DNA from: Solobacterium sp.
GTDB lineage: Bacteria; Bacillota_I; Bacilli_A; Erysipelotrichales; Erysipelotrichaceae
Length of the DNA: 13,890 bases
Assembly: GCA_017536845.1 (NCBI GenBank)
Contig: JAFWCP010000518.1
Coordinates: 1-13,890, forward strand
Reading direction: 5' to 3'
Positions within the stretch are counted from its first letter, which is position 1. Each line of letters opens with the position of its first letter. Under the pieces are notes generated by a model, which made no database searches, was not told the origin of the DNA, and was given only the letters and a program-made list of their open reading frames with translations. Made by a program: the position numbers and the translations under genes. Shown here in pieces: positions 6,885 through 13,526 of this stretch.

Positions 6885-7261
6885 GTTTCATGCCGTAACG
6901 TGACACCGATGCAGTGATATGAGGTGATCGATCCCTGTAAAGACGGGTATCCATACGATTCTGATCATTGAAGGGCTGCCAATGTGCTTTATGATGCTGC
7001 AGAAGAGCAGGCTGGCATGACACGGGACCGGGATAGTCCGGGAACCTGTGGGCTGAAGCCTTATATCCTTTGAAAGACGCTCATCGCACAATGGATCGGC
7101 ACCCCGTCTGTTCATCCCCTGTACGATGCTCTTGCTGCCGGTGACCTGAAAATGCCCCGCTGTTCGTAAGTCCGGGATGCCATCAGCCGCTGCATCTACA
7201 CAGGCCTGCATGGCGGTTCCATCATGAAAGGGTGGATGAAGGAAGAAAACACCATGATCTG
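6885..7261. other. Intergenic stretch, no convincing gene
   Basis: Plus-strand frames are broken by stops. On the minus strand one frame stays open from 7211 to 6888 (107 codons), but it has no ribosome site, and I recognise nothing in it. The stretch ends in a strong plus-strand terminator although the nearest upstream gene stops 377 bp earlier. It may be a remnant of a decayed gene, a long 3' untranslated region or a small RNA. Confidence 0.45.
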
Positions 7262-7287
7262 CTGCTGTTCCGGCGGCAGGTTTTTTT
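7262..7287 (+). terminator. Rho-independent terminator upstream of blaI
   Basis: CTGCTG (7262-7267) pairs with CGGCAG (7274-7279) through one G-U pair, with a 6-nt loop, followed by G and seven T (7281-7287). It insulates the blaI promoter, whose -35 box begins 2 bp later, from transcription coming from the left. It cannot be a blaI attenuator because it precedes that promoter. Confidence 0.75.
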
Positions 7288-7288
7288 G

Positions 7289-7317
7289 TTGACGAAAGAG
7301 ACTACAGACTGTAGAAT
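7289..7317 (+). promoter_or_regulatory. Promoter of the blaI-blaR1-like pair
   Basis: TTGACG (7289-7294) and TAGAAT (7312-7317) each match the consensus at five of six positions and are separated by exactly 17 bp. The first BlaI-type operator overlaps the -10 box, which implies direct repression. Confidence 0.82.
7302..7314 (+). promoter_or_regulatory. BlaI/MecI-type operator 1
   Basis: CTACAG-A-CTGTAG is a perfect 13-bp palindrome containing the TACA/TGTA half-sites known for BlaI and MecI operators. It covers the end of the promoter spacer and the start of the -10 box. Confidence 0.8.
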
Positions 7318-7322
7318 GCAAA

Positions 7323-7341
7323 AGACTACAGATAGTAGTCT
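7323..7341 (+). promoter_or_regulatory. BlaI/MecI-type operator 2
   Basis: AGACTAC-agata-GTAGTCT has perfect 7-bp arms around a 5-bp centre. It lies just after the expected transcription start and 24 bp, centre to centre, from operator 1. The paired arrangement matches the double operators of classical bla systems. Confidence 0.75.
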
Positions 7342-7355
7342 GAAGGGAGGCGCAT

Positions 7356-7718
7356 ATGTCTGAAATTCAGTTAGGCGTGATTGAAAGCCGTTTTGCGGAT
7401 ATGATCTGGGACAGGGAACCGGTCACTTCAACGGAACTGGTGAAACTGGCGGAAAAGGAATTCTGCTGGAAGCGGACAACAACGCATACAGTCATCAGAC
7501 GACTGTGTGAAAAGGGGCTGTTTATCAATCAGAAAGGAACGGTCACTTCCCTCATGTCACGGGAACAGTTCTATGCCAGGCAGTCAAGACAGTTTGTAAA
7601 AGATTCCTTCGGCGGCTCACTTCCGGCCTTTATTGCCGCTTTTACCAGGGGCGGGGACATCTCTTCTGAAGAAGCCGAAGAAATCCGGAAAATGATCAGT
7701 GAAGCGGAGGAAAAATGA
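7356..7718 (+). CDS. blaI: BlaI/MecI/CopY-family repressor
   Basis: This 120-residue winged-helix repressor begins with the family pattern IESRFADMIWDREPVTSTEL (9-28), followed by a recognition region with KRTTTHTVIRRLCEKGLF (39-56) and a C-terminal dimerisation region from about residue 68. The ribosome site GGGAGG (7345-7350) precedes the ATG by 5 nt. Two operators of the matching type lie directly upstream, so the gene very likely represses itself and its partner. In known systems the partner metalloprotease triggers cleavage and release of the repressor. The stop overlaps the start of the M56 sensor gene (ATGA, 7715-7718). Since no beta-lactamase is nearby, the symbol marks the family and not resistance. 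Confidence 0.9.
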   Translation: MSEIQLGVIESRFADMIWDREPVTSTELVKLAEKEFCWKRTTTHTVIRRLCEKGLFINQKGTVTSLMSREQFYARQSRQFVKDSFGGSLPAFIAAFTRGGDISSEEAEEIRKMISEAEEK

Positions 7719-9850
7719 TGGAAGCTGTCATGATCCGGATCCTGAATATGAGCATTTCTGCCGGCTGGCTGATGCTGGCGGTGATGGCTGCGCGTCTGCT
7801 TCTGAAAAAAGCGCCGCGATGGATCACCGTCATTCTGTGGGGACTGGTCGGCCTGAGGCTTATCATGCCGTTTTCCATCAGCAGTTCATTCAGCCTGATC
7901 CCGGCCTCGCAGGTCATCCGCCCCTCGCTTGTTTACAGCATGCACCCCACGGTCAGCAGCGCGGTGACGGTTATTGACGACACGGTCAGCCCCGTCCTTG
8001 AAACTTCGCTTGCGGCTGATCCTGCCGCAGGCGTAAATCCCATACAGATCTGGCCTGGCGTGCCTGGTGCAGTGTGGCTTGCCGGTATGGCCGTGATGCT
8101 GTCCTATGGCCTGATCAGCCATTTTCGGCTGCGTCGGAAAGTCGCGGAAGCCGCCTTCCTGAAAGAGAACATCTGGCTTTGCGACCGCGTGGAATCGCCG
8201 TTTATTCTCGGTGTATTTCATCCGCAGATTTATCTGCCGTCATATCTGGAAGGACAGGAAAGGAAGTTTGTCCTTGCCCATGAACATGCCCATCTGAAAC
8301 GGGGGGACCATCTCTGGAAGCCGCTGGGCTTTCTGCTGCTTGCCGTATACTGGTTCCACCCGCTTGTCTGGATTTCCTGGATCCTGCTGGGCCGGGATAT
8401 TGAAGCAGCCTGCGACGAAAAGGTCATCAGGGATATGGAAATGGAGGATAAGAAGGCCTACGCCAATGCGCTTGTTTCCTGCAGCCTGCACCATCGGCTG
8501 ATCTTTGCCTTTCCGCTGGCCTTTGGGGAAACAGCTGTAAAGCGGCGAGTCAAAGACATCCTGAATTACCGCAAACCGGCTTTGTGGCTGGGGGTAACAG
8601 CGCTGCTTGCCTGTGCGGCCATTGCCGTATGTTTCCTGAGCGATCCTGAAGATGAAGAGCAGGATCTTTCCTTTCTCAACTATAAAATGGCTGTCTCCCT
8701 GATCGGCCAGAACGGTACGCAATATGCCTTGCACTGTCCTGCCGAAGTCAGCGAGATACAGGTCGGCGCCGTCGATGACTGGGAACTGGTGCGGTATCTG
8801 GAAAACTGCCGCTGGACGAAAAAACGGTTTCCCCCTCAGCAGCCTGCTTCTCCCGGCTCGGTGGAGTTTGTGATTGAAGAGGGGTATCGCATTACGGTTT
8901 ATCAGAAGCCAGTGCTTGCCCGTGTACAGTCTGAAGAAAAGACCAGGTATTACCGGACAGGACCGGACGACTATGAAAAAGCACTGGAATTGTTCCATCC
9001 GGAAAGCCCGTCAGGGATGACAATGTTCAAAGGCAGGGTACTGAATCTCTTTGTCCAGGAAGGAAAGACAGCCGGATTTCTTGCGGAGGTAACAGAAGAC
9101 ACAGCTTCTTTCAAGGCCGGGACACAGGTGACGGTGCCGTATGAAGAAAACAATCCTTCACCTGATCCTGCCGTTGGGGACATGGTTGAAGTGGCCTTCA
9201 CCGGTGAAATCATGGAAACCAGGCCGCTGCAGATTTCAAAGGTCATCTCTGTTCGCGTGCTGCCGGATACAGGTGTTTCCGCTGCACCTTTATCTGACCG
9301 CATTCCCTGCGTGAAAGCCGAGGGGAAACTGTATCTGGACACCGGCAAGGATGCTTCCGGCATGATTCCGCTGACGCCTGATTCCAGCTTTGACGGAGCA
9401 ATTGTATCCGAAGTGGACGGTAGTGAACTGCCGGCTGAAAACGGCCAGTCGAATTTTGGCGCCGGATATGGATACAAGATCATTGACGAGAACAATATCG
9501 CCGTTTACATCAATCAGAAATGGCAGCTGTTTACCGCTGAAGAGCCTGCCTCCGCAAAGGAAAACAGCACTTCTTTCTACCTGACCATCGGGGCTGACGG
9601 GGTGAAATCCATTGAAGTAAAAACGAAGTATATGAGCGGCGGCTGTGAGAATGCGGACGGCTCCCCGTACAGAAAAGGGGAAAGCATCTGGCTGGAACCG
9701 CTGGATGGACTTTCTGACCTTGGCGGTGTGACCGTATCTGCCCTGGATGCAGGCGGGAACGTGATCTGGACAGTGTCTGTCCCAGACGATCAGGGCCTGA
9801 AACGATGGAGCGATGAAGGCTGGGCCATCATGAATACATCTGAAAGATGA
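7715..9850 (+). CDS. BlaR1-like M56 membrane metalloprotease sensor without a penicillin-binding domain
   Basis: The 711-residue protein has helices at about 10-30, 36-54, 112-135, 202-226 and 289-308. Between the third and fourth lies the zinc site H189-E-H-A-H193, with the distal E230/E235 in DIEAACDEKV. This is the M56 (BlaR1/MecR1) peptidase. The part after residue 310 is extracytoplasmic but has no SxxK beta-lactam-binding motif. Instead it shows three segments: about 318-430; a likely OB-fold (DUF3221-like) at 435-515 containing KGRVLNL and DPAVGDMVEVAFTGEI; and a glycine-rich module at 530-606 (IPCVKAEGKLYLDTGK, QSNFGAGYGYK, INQKWQLF). A final beta-rich stretch follows at 619-704. Similar cassettes occur in gut Firmicute M56 sensors. 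The start may be 7715 or 7718, since GGAGG at 7706-7710 suits the latter better. The signal sensed is unknown. It is coupled to blaI and closed by a terminator. Confidence 0.87.
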   Translation: MMEAVMIRILNMSISAGWLMLAVMAARLLLKKAPRWITVILWGLVGLRLIMPFSISSSFSLIPASQVIRPSLVYSMHPTVSSAVTVIDDTVSPVLETSLAADPAAGVNPIQIWPGVPGAVWLAGMAVMLSYGLISHFRLRRKVAEAAFLKENIWLCDRVESPFILGVFHPQIYLPSYLEGQERKFVLAHEHAHLKRGDHLWKPLGFLLLAVYWFHPLVWISWILLGRDIEAACDEKVIRDMEMEDKKAYANALVSCSLHHRLIFAFPLAFGETAVKRRVKDILNYRKPALWLGVTALLACAAIAVCFLSDPEDEEQDLSFLNYKMAVSLIGQNGTQYALHCPAEVSEIQVGAVDDWELVRYLENCRWTKKRFPPQQPASPGSVEFVIEEGYRITVYQKPVLARVQSEEKTRYYRTGPDDYEKALELFHPESPSGMTMFKGRVLNLFVQEGKTAGFLAEVTEDTASFKAGTQVTVPYEENNPSPDPAVGDMVEVAFTGEIMETRPLQISKVISVRVLPDTGVSAAPLSDRIPCVKAEGKLYLDTGKDASGMIPLTPDSSFDGAIVSEVDGSELPAENGQSNFGAGYGYKIIDENNIAVYINQKWQLFTAEEPASAKENSTSFYLTIGADGVKSIEVKTKYMSGGCENADGSPYRKGESIWLEPLDGLSDLGGVTVSALDAGGNVIWTVSVPDDQGLKRWSDEGWAIMNTSER

Positions 9851-9860
9851 CAATCACTGG

Positions 9861-9892
9861 AAAAGCTTCCCGGAAACGGAAGCTTTTGTTTT
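9861..9892 (+). terminator. Bidirectional terminator between blaR1-like gene and lysR
   Basis: AAAAGCTTCC (9861-9870) pairs with GGAAGCTTTT (9878-9887) around a short loop containing GAAA. TTTT at 9884-9887 and again at 9889-9892 serves the plus strand. The AAAA at 9861-9864 gives the minus strand a T tract as well, so the convergent lysR transcript, which ends at 9929, can stop here too. Confidence 0.82.
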
Positions 9893-9928
9893 GCCGTCAT
9901 ACATGTTCATGGCTGCCTTCAGGCGATG

Positions 9929-10816
9929 TTACAGCGGGAAAGCGACCGCTTCCTGATAAAGGTTTTTCAGGATGGCAAGGAATGTCTTCAGGCTTTCCCT
10001 CTGGTCATCCCTGTGCGTGCAGAGCACACAGGAAAAGCTTTCTCTGCAGTCAAACGGAATCCAGGCAAACTGGCCGCTGTGGTCATTCAGGAAACCCGGC
10101 GCCAGGCAGACGCCGCGTCCGGCGGCCACATTTGTCAGCGTCGTATCATGGTCCGCGCTGTTGAAATAATCGATCTTTCCGGAGCTGATCAGCCGGTGCT
10201 GGACGGTCCTGAGCGCTGAGGGAGAACCGCCGCCGACCATCAGTGTCCGGCCATAGAGATCTTCTTCATGCACAAGGTTCTTTTCAGTCAGGGGATCCTC
10301 CTTGTCCGTGATCAGGTAGATGCGGCTTTCAAACAGATCATGGACCTGGATGCCGGCGACCTGCCGTGTCTGTTCCTGCAGGGCAAAAACGACATCCGCC
10401 TCATGGCGCAGGAACAGGTCCATGCTCGAGGCGTAATGAAACAGAGGCGTGACCTGTACGTCCGGCATGGCTGATGCAAACAGGCGCATGGCTTCCGGCA
10501 GGAAATACAGCGACTGGCGGACGGACATGCATACGGAGATACTGTCCCGGTATTTCGCGCTGAAGTTCTGCCCCTGCTCGATAGCCCGTTTGAGATCCTG
10601 CCGCATTCCGGTCAGGAAGGAGACAAACTGGGCACCGGCCGGGGTTAAGGCTGCCCCCTTGCCGCTGCGGTCAAAGATCGTAAAGCCGACCTCTTCCTCA
10701 AGAAGACGGATCTGGTAGGAGAAGGTTGGCTGGCTGACAAACAGGTTTTCCGCTGCCCGGCTGAAATTCAGCGTATGGGCAAGCTCAATGCAGTAATCAA
10801 TCTGTCTGGTATTCAT
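9929..10816 (-). CDS. LysR-family transcriptional regulator
   Basis: This 295-residue regulator has the typical N-terminal winged HTH: MNTRQIDYCIELAHTLNFSR, then AAENLFVSQPTFSYQIRLLE (21-40) and FDRSGKGAALTPAG (48-61). An effector-binding domain follows from about residue 90. The start at 10816 is chosen because AGGGAG stands 7 nt before it on the minus strand; a start 33 nt earlier has no such site and would run into the operator. The gene is divergent from the flavodoxin operon and shares with it a symmetrical operator at 10844-10887. It is therefore the probable activator or repressor of that operon and its own autoregulator. The effector is unknown; an electrophile or redox signal fits the target genes but is inference. 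Confidence 0.92.
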   Translation of the reverse strand: MNTRQIDYCIELAHTLNFSRAAENLFVSQPTFSYQIRLLEEEVGFTIFDRSGKGAALTPAGAQFVSFLTGMRQDLKRAIEQGQNFSAKYRDSISVCMSVRQSLYFLPEAMRLFASAMPDVQVTPLFHYASSMDLFLRHEADVVFALQEQTRQVAGIQVHDLFESRIYLITDKEDPLTEKNLVHEEDLYGRTLMVGGGSPSALRTVQHRLISSGKIDYFNSADHDTTLTNVAAGRGVCLAPGFLNDHSGQFAWIPFDCRESFSCVLCTHRDDQRESLKTFLAILKNLYQEAVAFPL

Positions 10817-10843
10817 TTTTCGCTCCCTGCTATTTAAAAATTC

Positions 10844-10887
10844 AATCAATTATAGCGTCTTTCAATTGGATTCGGCAATAATTGATT
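10844..10887. promoter_or_regulatory. Nested symmetrical operator between lysR and the flavodoxin operon
   Basis: AATCAATTAT (10844-10853) and ATAATTGATT (10878-10887) form a perfect 10-bp inverted repeat. Midway sits the palindrome CAATTG (10863-10868), and all share the axis at 10865.5. AATTG-type half-sites thus occur at the outer and central positions. LysR tetramers contact two spaced palindromic sites near divergent promoters, which suits this region. Confidence 0.65.
10849..10854 (-). promoter_or_regulatory. -10 box of the lysR promoter
   Basis: On the minus strand this is a perfect TATAAT, 33 nt before the lysR start. It lies inside the left arm of the operator, which suggests autorepression. 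No good -35 box was found. Confidence 0.5.
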
Positions 10888-10889
10888 CC

Positions 10890-10895
10890 TATAAT
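10890..10895 (+). promoter_or_regulatory. -10 box of the flavodoxin operon promoter
   Basis: This is a perfect TATAAT, 33 nt before the start of the flavodoxin gene and immediately right of the operator arm. The best -35 candidate, TTGGAT (10866-10871, 18-bp spacer), matches only three positions. A good -10 with a poor -35 box is typical of promoters that need an activator such as LysR. Confidence 0.6.
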
Positions 10896-10928
10896 AATCA
10901 CGGATCAAGACAACAGGAGGTTAAGGAT

Positions 10929-11450
10929 ATGAGTAAAACACTGATCGCATTCTTCTCAAGGGCGGATGAAAACTACTTCGGCGGCGCCATGCGCTATGTC
11001 AAGGTCGGCAATACGGAAATCGTCTGCGGCATCATCAATGAACTGATCAATGCCGACAGCTTCAGAATCGAGATGAAGAATCCGTATTCTCCGGTCTATA
11101 TGACCTGTATTGAGGAAGCCAAAAAGGATCTGCGCACAAAGGCAAGGCCCGAACTTGTTTCCCTGCCTGAAAATATTGATGCATATGATACGGTCATTCT
11201 GGCCTATCCGAATTACTGGGGCACCATGCCGATGGCAGTCTTAACCTTCCTGGAAGCGTTCGACTTCAGCGGCAAGACAATCCTGCCGCTTTGCACAAAC
11301 GAAGGCAGCGGCATGGGAAACAGTAAACGCGATATCAGAAAGGCCTGCCCGGGTGCGCAGGTCAGAAGCGGCCTTTCCGTCACCGGCAGCGAAGCGGCCT
11401 ATGCGAAAGAAGATGTGCAGGCATGGCTCTCCGCGAGCGGCCTGCTGTAA
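10929..11450 (+). CDS. Flavodoxin (flavodoxin_4-like), cytosolic
   Basis: This 173-residue protein has the flavodoxin fold: strand LIAFFSR (5-11), phosphate-binding VGNTEIV (26-32) after an insertion of about 14 residues typical of this subfamily, ILAYPNYWGTMPM (90-102) for the FMN ring region, and GKTILPLCTNEGSGMG (115-130). There is no signal peptide. AGGAGG (10915-10920) stands 8 nt before the ATG at 10929 and fixes the start. It is the first gene of the LysR-controlled operon, and the acetyltransferase follows after 12 bp. Members of this group bind FMN and are reported as quinone- or electron-carrying flavoproteins; the partner here is unknown. It is related to the flavodoxin domains of the fusion protein (1958-4123) and of the lipoprotein at 13527. 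Confidence 0.9.
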   Translation: MSKTLIAFFSRADENYFGGAMRYVKVGNTEIVCGIINELINADSFRIEMKNPYSPVYMTCIEEAKKDLRTKARPELVSLPENIDAYDTVILAYPNYWGTMPMAVLTFLEAFDFSGKTILPLCTNEGSGMGNSKRDIRKACPGAQVRSGLSVTGSEAAYAKEDVQAWLSASGLL

Positions 11451-11462
11451 GGGGAGGAAATC

Positions 11463-12023
11463 ATGAACGTATTTGAAAAACTGAAAAACGGTGTACCTGT
11501 CCACATGCGGTCGGAAGAATACCGTCCGGTCATTGCCGAGCTGCACCGGGCAGACAAGGCACTGTTTCATTTAAACCATGCCGAACCGCAGTCTGAAGAA
11601 CAGAAGAAGGCATTTGAAGAACTCTTTGACGGATCGATACCGGAAGGCCTGGGCATCTTTACGCCGACCCAGATTGATTTCCCGAAACAGATCACCTTCG
11701 GAAAGCATGTGTTTATCAACCACAGCTTTACGGCGATGTCGATCGGCGGCATCGAATTCGGCGACAATGTCCAGATCGGGCCGCATGTCACGATTGTGAC
11801 GGACAATCACGATCTCAAAGACCGTTATGTGCTGAACTGCCGTAAGGTTGTCATTGGCAATAACGTCTGGATCGGTGCTTCCGCCAGCATCATGCCGGGC
11901 GTGCATGTCGGCGACAATGCCGTCATAGCCGGCGGGGCGGTTGTGACCAAGGATGTGCCGGCCGATACGATCGTCGGCGGCAATCCGGCAAAGGTGATCC
12001 GGAAGATTGAGGCAGTCGCATGA
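11463..12023 (+). CDS. Hexapeptide-repeat O-acetyltransferase (maltose/galactoside acetyltransferase type)
   Basis: This 186-residue protein has an N-terminal helical region of the Mac type and then a left-handed beta helix built of hexapeptide turns from about residue 64 to 178 ([47 protein letters not shown]). The catalytic histidine is H116 in [10 protein letters not shown]. It ends with the family signature [11 protein letters not shown] (172-182). It would transfer acetyl from acetyl-CoA to a hydroxyl of a sugar or similar acceptor. GGGGAGG (11451-11457) precedes the start by 5 nt. Its stop overlaps the lipoprotein start (ATGA, 12020-12023). Its presence in a redox operon is not explained by any obvious pathway. 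Acetylation of a toxic or stress-linked metabolite is one possibility. Confidence 0.92.
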   Translation: MNVFEKLKNGVPVHMRSEEYRPVIAELHRADKALFHLNHAEPQSEEQKKAFEELFDGSIPEGLGIFTPTQIDFPKQITFGKHVFINHSFTAMSIGGIEFGDNVQIGPHVTIVTDNHDLKDRYVLNCRKVVIGNNVWIGASASIMPGVHVGDNAVIAGGAVVTKDVPADTIVGGNPAKVIRKIEAVA

Positions 12024-12550
12024 GGAAGGCAGCGCTGTCATTTGCAGTGATGCTCCTGCTGGCATCCTGCGGGAGGGCTGGCCGGATGGACGACACTTCA
12101 GGGGCTGAAAACAGGAAAGGAGAAGACAGCATGTACGGTTATGACCTGACGGGGTTTTCAAATGTAACGATCACCGGGATTGATGTTTCTTCTTTGAATG
12201 AGGAAGAAACGGCGCTCCTGTCTGCCCAGGCAAGATACTGCCAGGCAATGACCGAGGCGGATGTTGATGCCATGCGGCAGCTGGTTTGCGAAGATATGGT
12301 CTATGTCCATATGAGCGGCATGCGCCAGACCAGGGAAGAATACTTCGCGGACATTGCCCACGGCAGCCTGCGCTATTTCACCATCGGCATTGAAGACCCG
12401 GTCATTGCGGTGGATGGAGAGAAGGGATCGATCACCTGTACATCCGTTCTCAATGCCGATGCCTATGGGGCAAGAGGTACCTTCCGCATGAAGGGGACGC
12501 ATCACTATGAGAAGCGTGACGGCAGCTGGATCGCCGTCAACGCGTCATAA
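12020..12550 (+). CDS. NTF2-like (SnoaL/DUF4440-type) protein with lipoprotein signal
   Basis: The 176-residue protein starts with a lipoprotein signal: basic MRK, hydrophobic [11 protein letters not shown] and lipobox LASC with Cys17. After a polar linker, an NTF2-like cone fold spans about residues 50-175, with [20 protein letters not shown] (69-88), MVYVHMSG (92-99) and a final strand [18 protein letters not shown]. Proteins of this fold are ketosteroid-isomerase-like enzymes or ligand-binding proteins; H97 and the HH pair near residue 160 are candidate functional residues. The start overlaps the upstream stop (ATGA). An in-frame ATG at 12131 (M38) has the strong ribosome site AAAGGAGA at 12116-12123. 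A cytosolic short form from the same gene, or a mis-set start, must therefore be considered. It belongs to the LysR-linked operon. Confidence 0.85.
   Translation: MRKAALSFAVMLLLASCGRAGRMDDTSGAENRKGEDSMYGYDLTGFSNVTITGIDVSSLNEEETALLSAQARYCQAMTEADVDAMRQLVCEDMVYVHMSGMRQTREEYFADIAHGSLRYFTIGIEDPVIAVDGEKGSITCTSVLNADAYGARGTFRMKGTHHYEKRDGSWIAVNAS
12116..12133 (+). promoter_or_regulatory. Internal ribosome site and alternative ATG in the NTF2-like gene
   Basis: AAAGGAGA (12116-12123) stands 8 nt before an in-frame ATG at 12131 inside the lipoprotein gene. It is stronger than anything before the outer start at 12020, which relies on the ATGA overlap. Translation from here would give a 139-residue protein without a signal peptide. 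Confidence 0.5.
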
Positions 12551-12561
12551 GGAGGAACAGG

Positions 12562-13524
12562 ATGAAAACAAGACTGCTGAAGGATATTGAAGTCAGTGAA
12601 GTTGGCATGGGATGCATGGCCTTTTCCCATGGCTATGGAAGAATCTCGGAAGAACAGTACAGCATCGAAGCAATCAGGAATGCTTTTGACCATGGCTGTA
12701 CCTTCTTTGATACGGCTGAAGTCTACAGCCCGAACCTTTCCGGCATCGGCCACAATGAGCTGATCGTCGGCAAGGCCCTGAAAGATGTCAGGGACAATGC
12801 CGTCATCGCCACCAAGCTGATGCTGCATGGGTCTGGATCCGGGAATGTATATCAGACAATCCGGAAACATCTGGAAGGATCACTGGAAAGGCTGCAGACC
12901 GATTATGTGGATCTCTATTACCTGCACCGCATGAGCAGTGTGCCGGTTGAAAAGGTTGCGCAGGCCATGGGCAGGCTGGTCGATGAAGGCCTGATCCGCG
13001 GCTGGGGCCTTTCCCAGGTGGATGTGGATGTCATCGAGAGAGCCCAGCGTGTCACCCCGTTGTCTGCCATCCAGAACATCTATTCCATGGTGGAACGGGA
13101 TTCGGAAGAAAAGATTATCCCTTACTGCATGGAACACAATATCGGCTTTGTGCCGTTCTCGCCGATCGCCAGCGGCCTGCTGTCCGGCAGGATTACGCCG
13201 CAGACGCAGTTTGAAAGGAATGATGATGTACGCAACTGGGTGCCCCAGCTTTCCCGAAGGAACATTGAAGGAAACCAACCCATCGTCGAAATGCTGAGGG
13301 AGTTTGCGGAAAAGGAACAGGCCACGCCGGCCCAGATCAGCCTGGCCTGGATGCTTCACGAATACCCGAACGTGGTTCCGATCCCGGGATCCAAAAACAA
13401 GGAAAGGATCCTGGAGAACCTGGCTGCCGCCGATGTCGTGTTGACCGATGAGGAAGCTGCAGCTCTGGAAAAGGAACTGAACAGTCACAGAGTTTTCGGC
13501 CATCGTGGCCTGGGAGGATTCTGA
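12562..13524 (+). CDS. Aldo/keto reductase
   Basis: This 320-residue TIM-barrel NADPH-dependent oxidoreductase has the full catalytic tetrad: D50 and Y55 in FFDTAEVYSP, K85 in IATKLML and H122 in YYLHRMS. The cofactor region GFVPFSPIASGLLSG (195-209) and the IPGSKNKERILENL motif (274-287) are also present. Length is normal. AAGGAGG (12549-12555) precedes the start by 6 nt. Such enzymes reduce aldehydes, ketones or quinones in the cytosol, and the exact substrate cannot be read. The tight spacing, 11 bp after the NTF2-like gene and 2 bp before the lipoprotein flavodoxin, shows shared transcription. Together with flavodoxins and a LysR regulator it suggests carbonyl or quinone stress. Confidence 0.93.
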   Translation: MKTRLLKDIEVSEVGMGCMAFSHGYGRISEEQYSIEAIRNAFDHGCTFFDTAEVYSPNLSGIGHNELIVGKALKDVRDNAVIATKLMLHGSGSGNVYQTIRKHLEGSLERLQTDYVDLYYLHRMSSVPVEKVAQAMGRLVDEGLIRGWGLSQVDVDVIERAQRVTPLSAIQNIYSMVERDSEEKIIPYCMEHNIGFVPFSPIASGLLSGRITPQTQFERNDDVRNWVPQLSRRNIEGNQPIVEMLREFAEKEQATPAQISLAWMLHEYPNVVPIPGSKNKERILENLAAADVVLTDEEAAALEKELNSHRVFGHRGLGGF

Positions 13525-13526
13525 TC

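Noticed and set aside
6888..7211. Minus-strand open frame of 107 codons in the gap before blaI.
   Set aside because: It has no ribosome site, no recognised motif, and its second half is rich in Cys, Ile and His in a way unlike the neighbours. Kept only as a note in the gap entry.
7224..7292. A 22-codon plus-strand frame ending in the terminator before blaI.
   Set aside because: It contains the terminator hairpin and T tract and has no ribosome site.
8240..8998. Long minus-strand open frame (252 codons) inside the blaR1-like gene.
   Set aside because: It is the antisense shadow of a strongly supported coding region; the HExxH motif and helices are on the plus strand.
7356..9850. A beta-lactam resistance unit.
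   Set aside because: There is no beta-lactamase or PBP2a gene, and the sensor lacks the penicillin-binding domain.
10817..10849. Longer lysR start, 11 codons upstream.
   Set aside because: AGGGAG on the minus strand directs translation to 10816, where the family's usual M-N-x-R-Q-I begins.
10866..10928. Upstream start for the first flavodoxin.
   Set aside because: It would begin inside the operator and run through the TATAAT box; AGGAGG at 10915-10920 supports the ATG at 10929.
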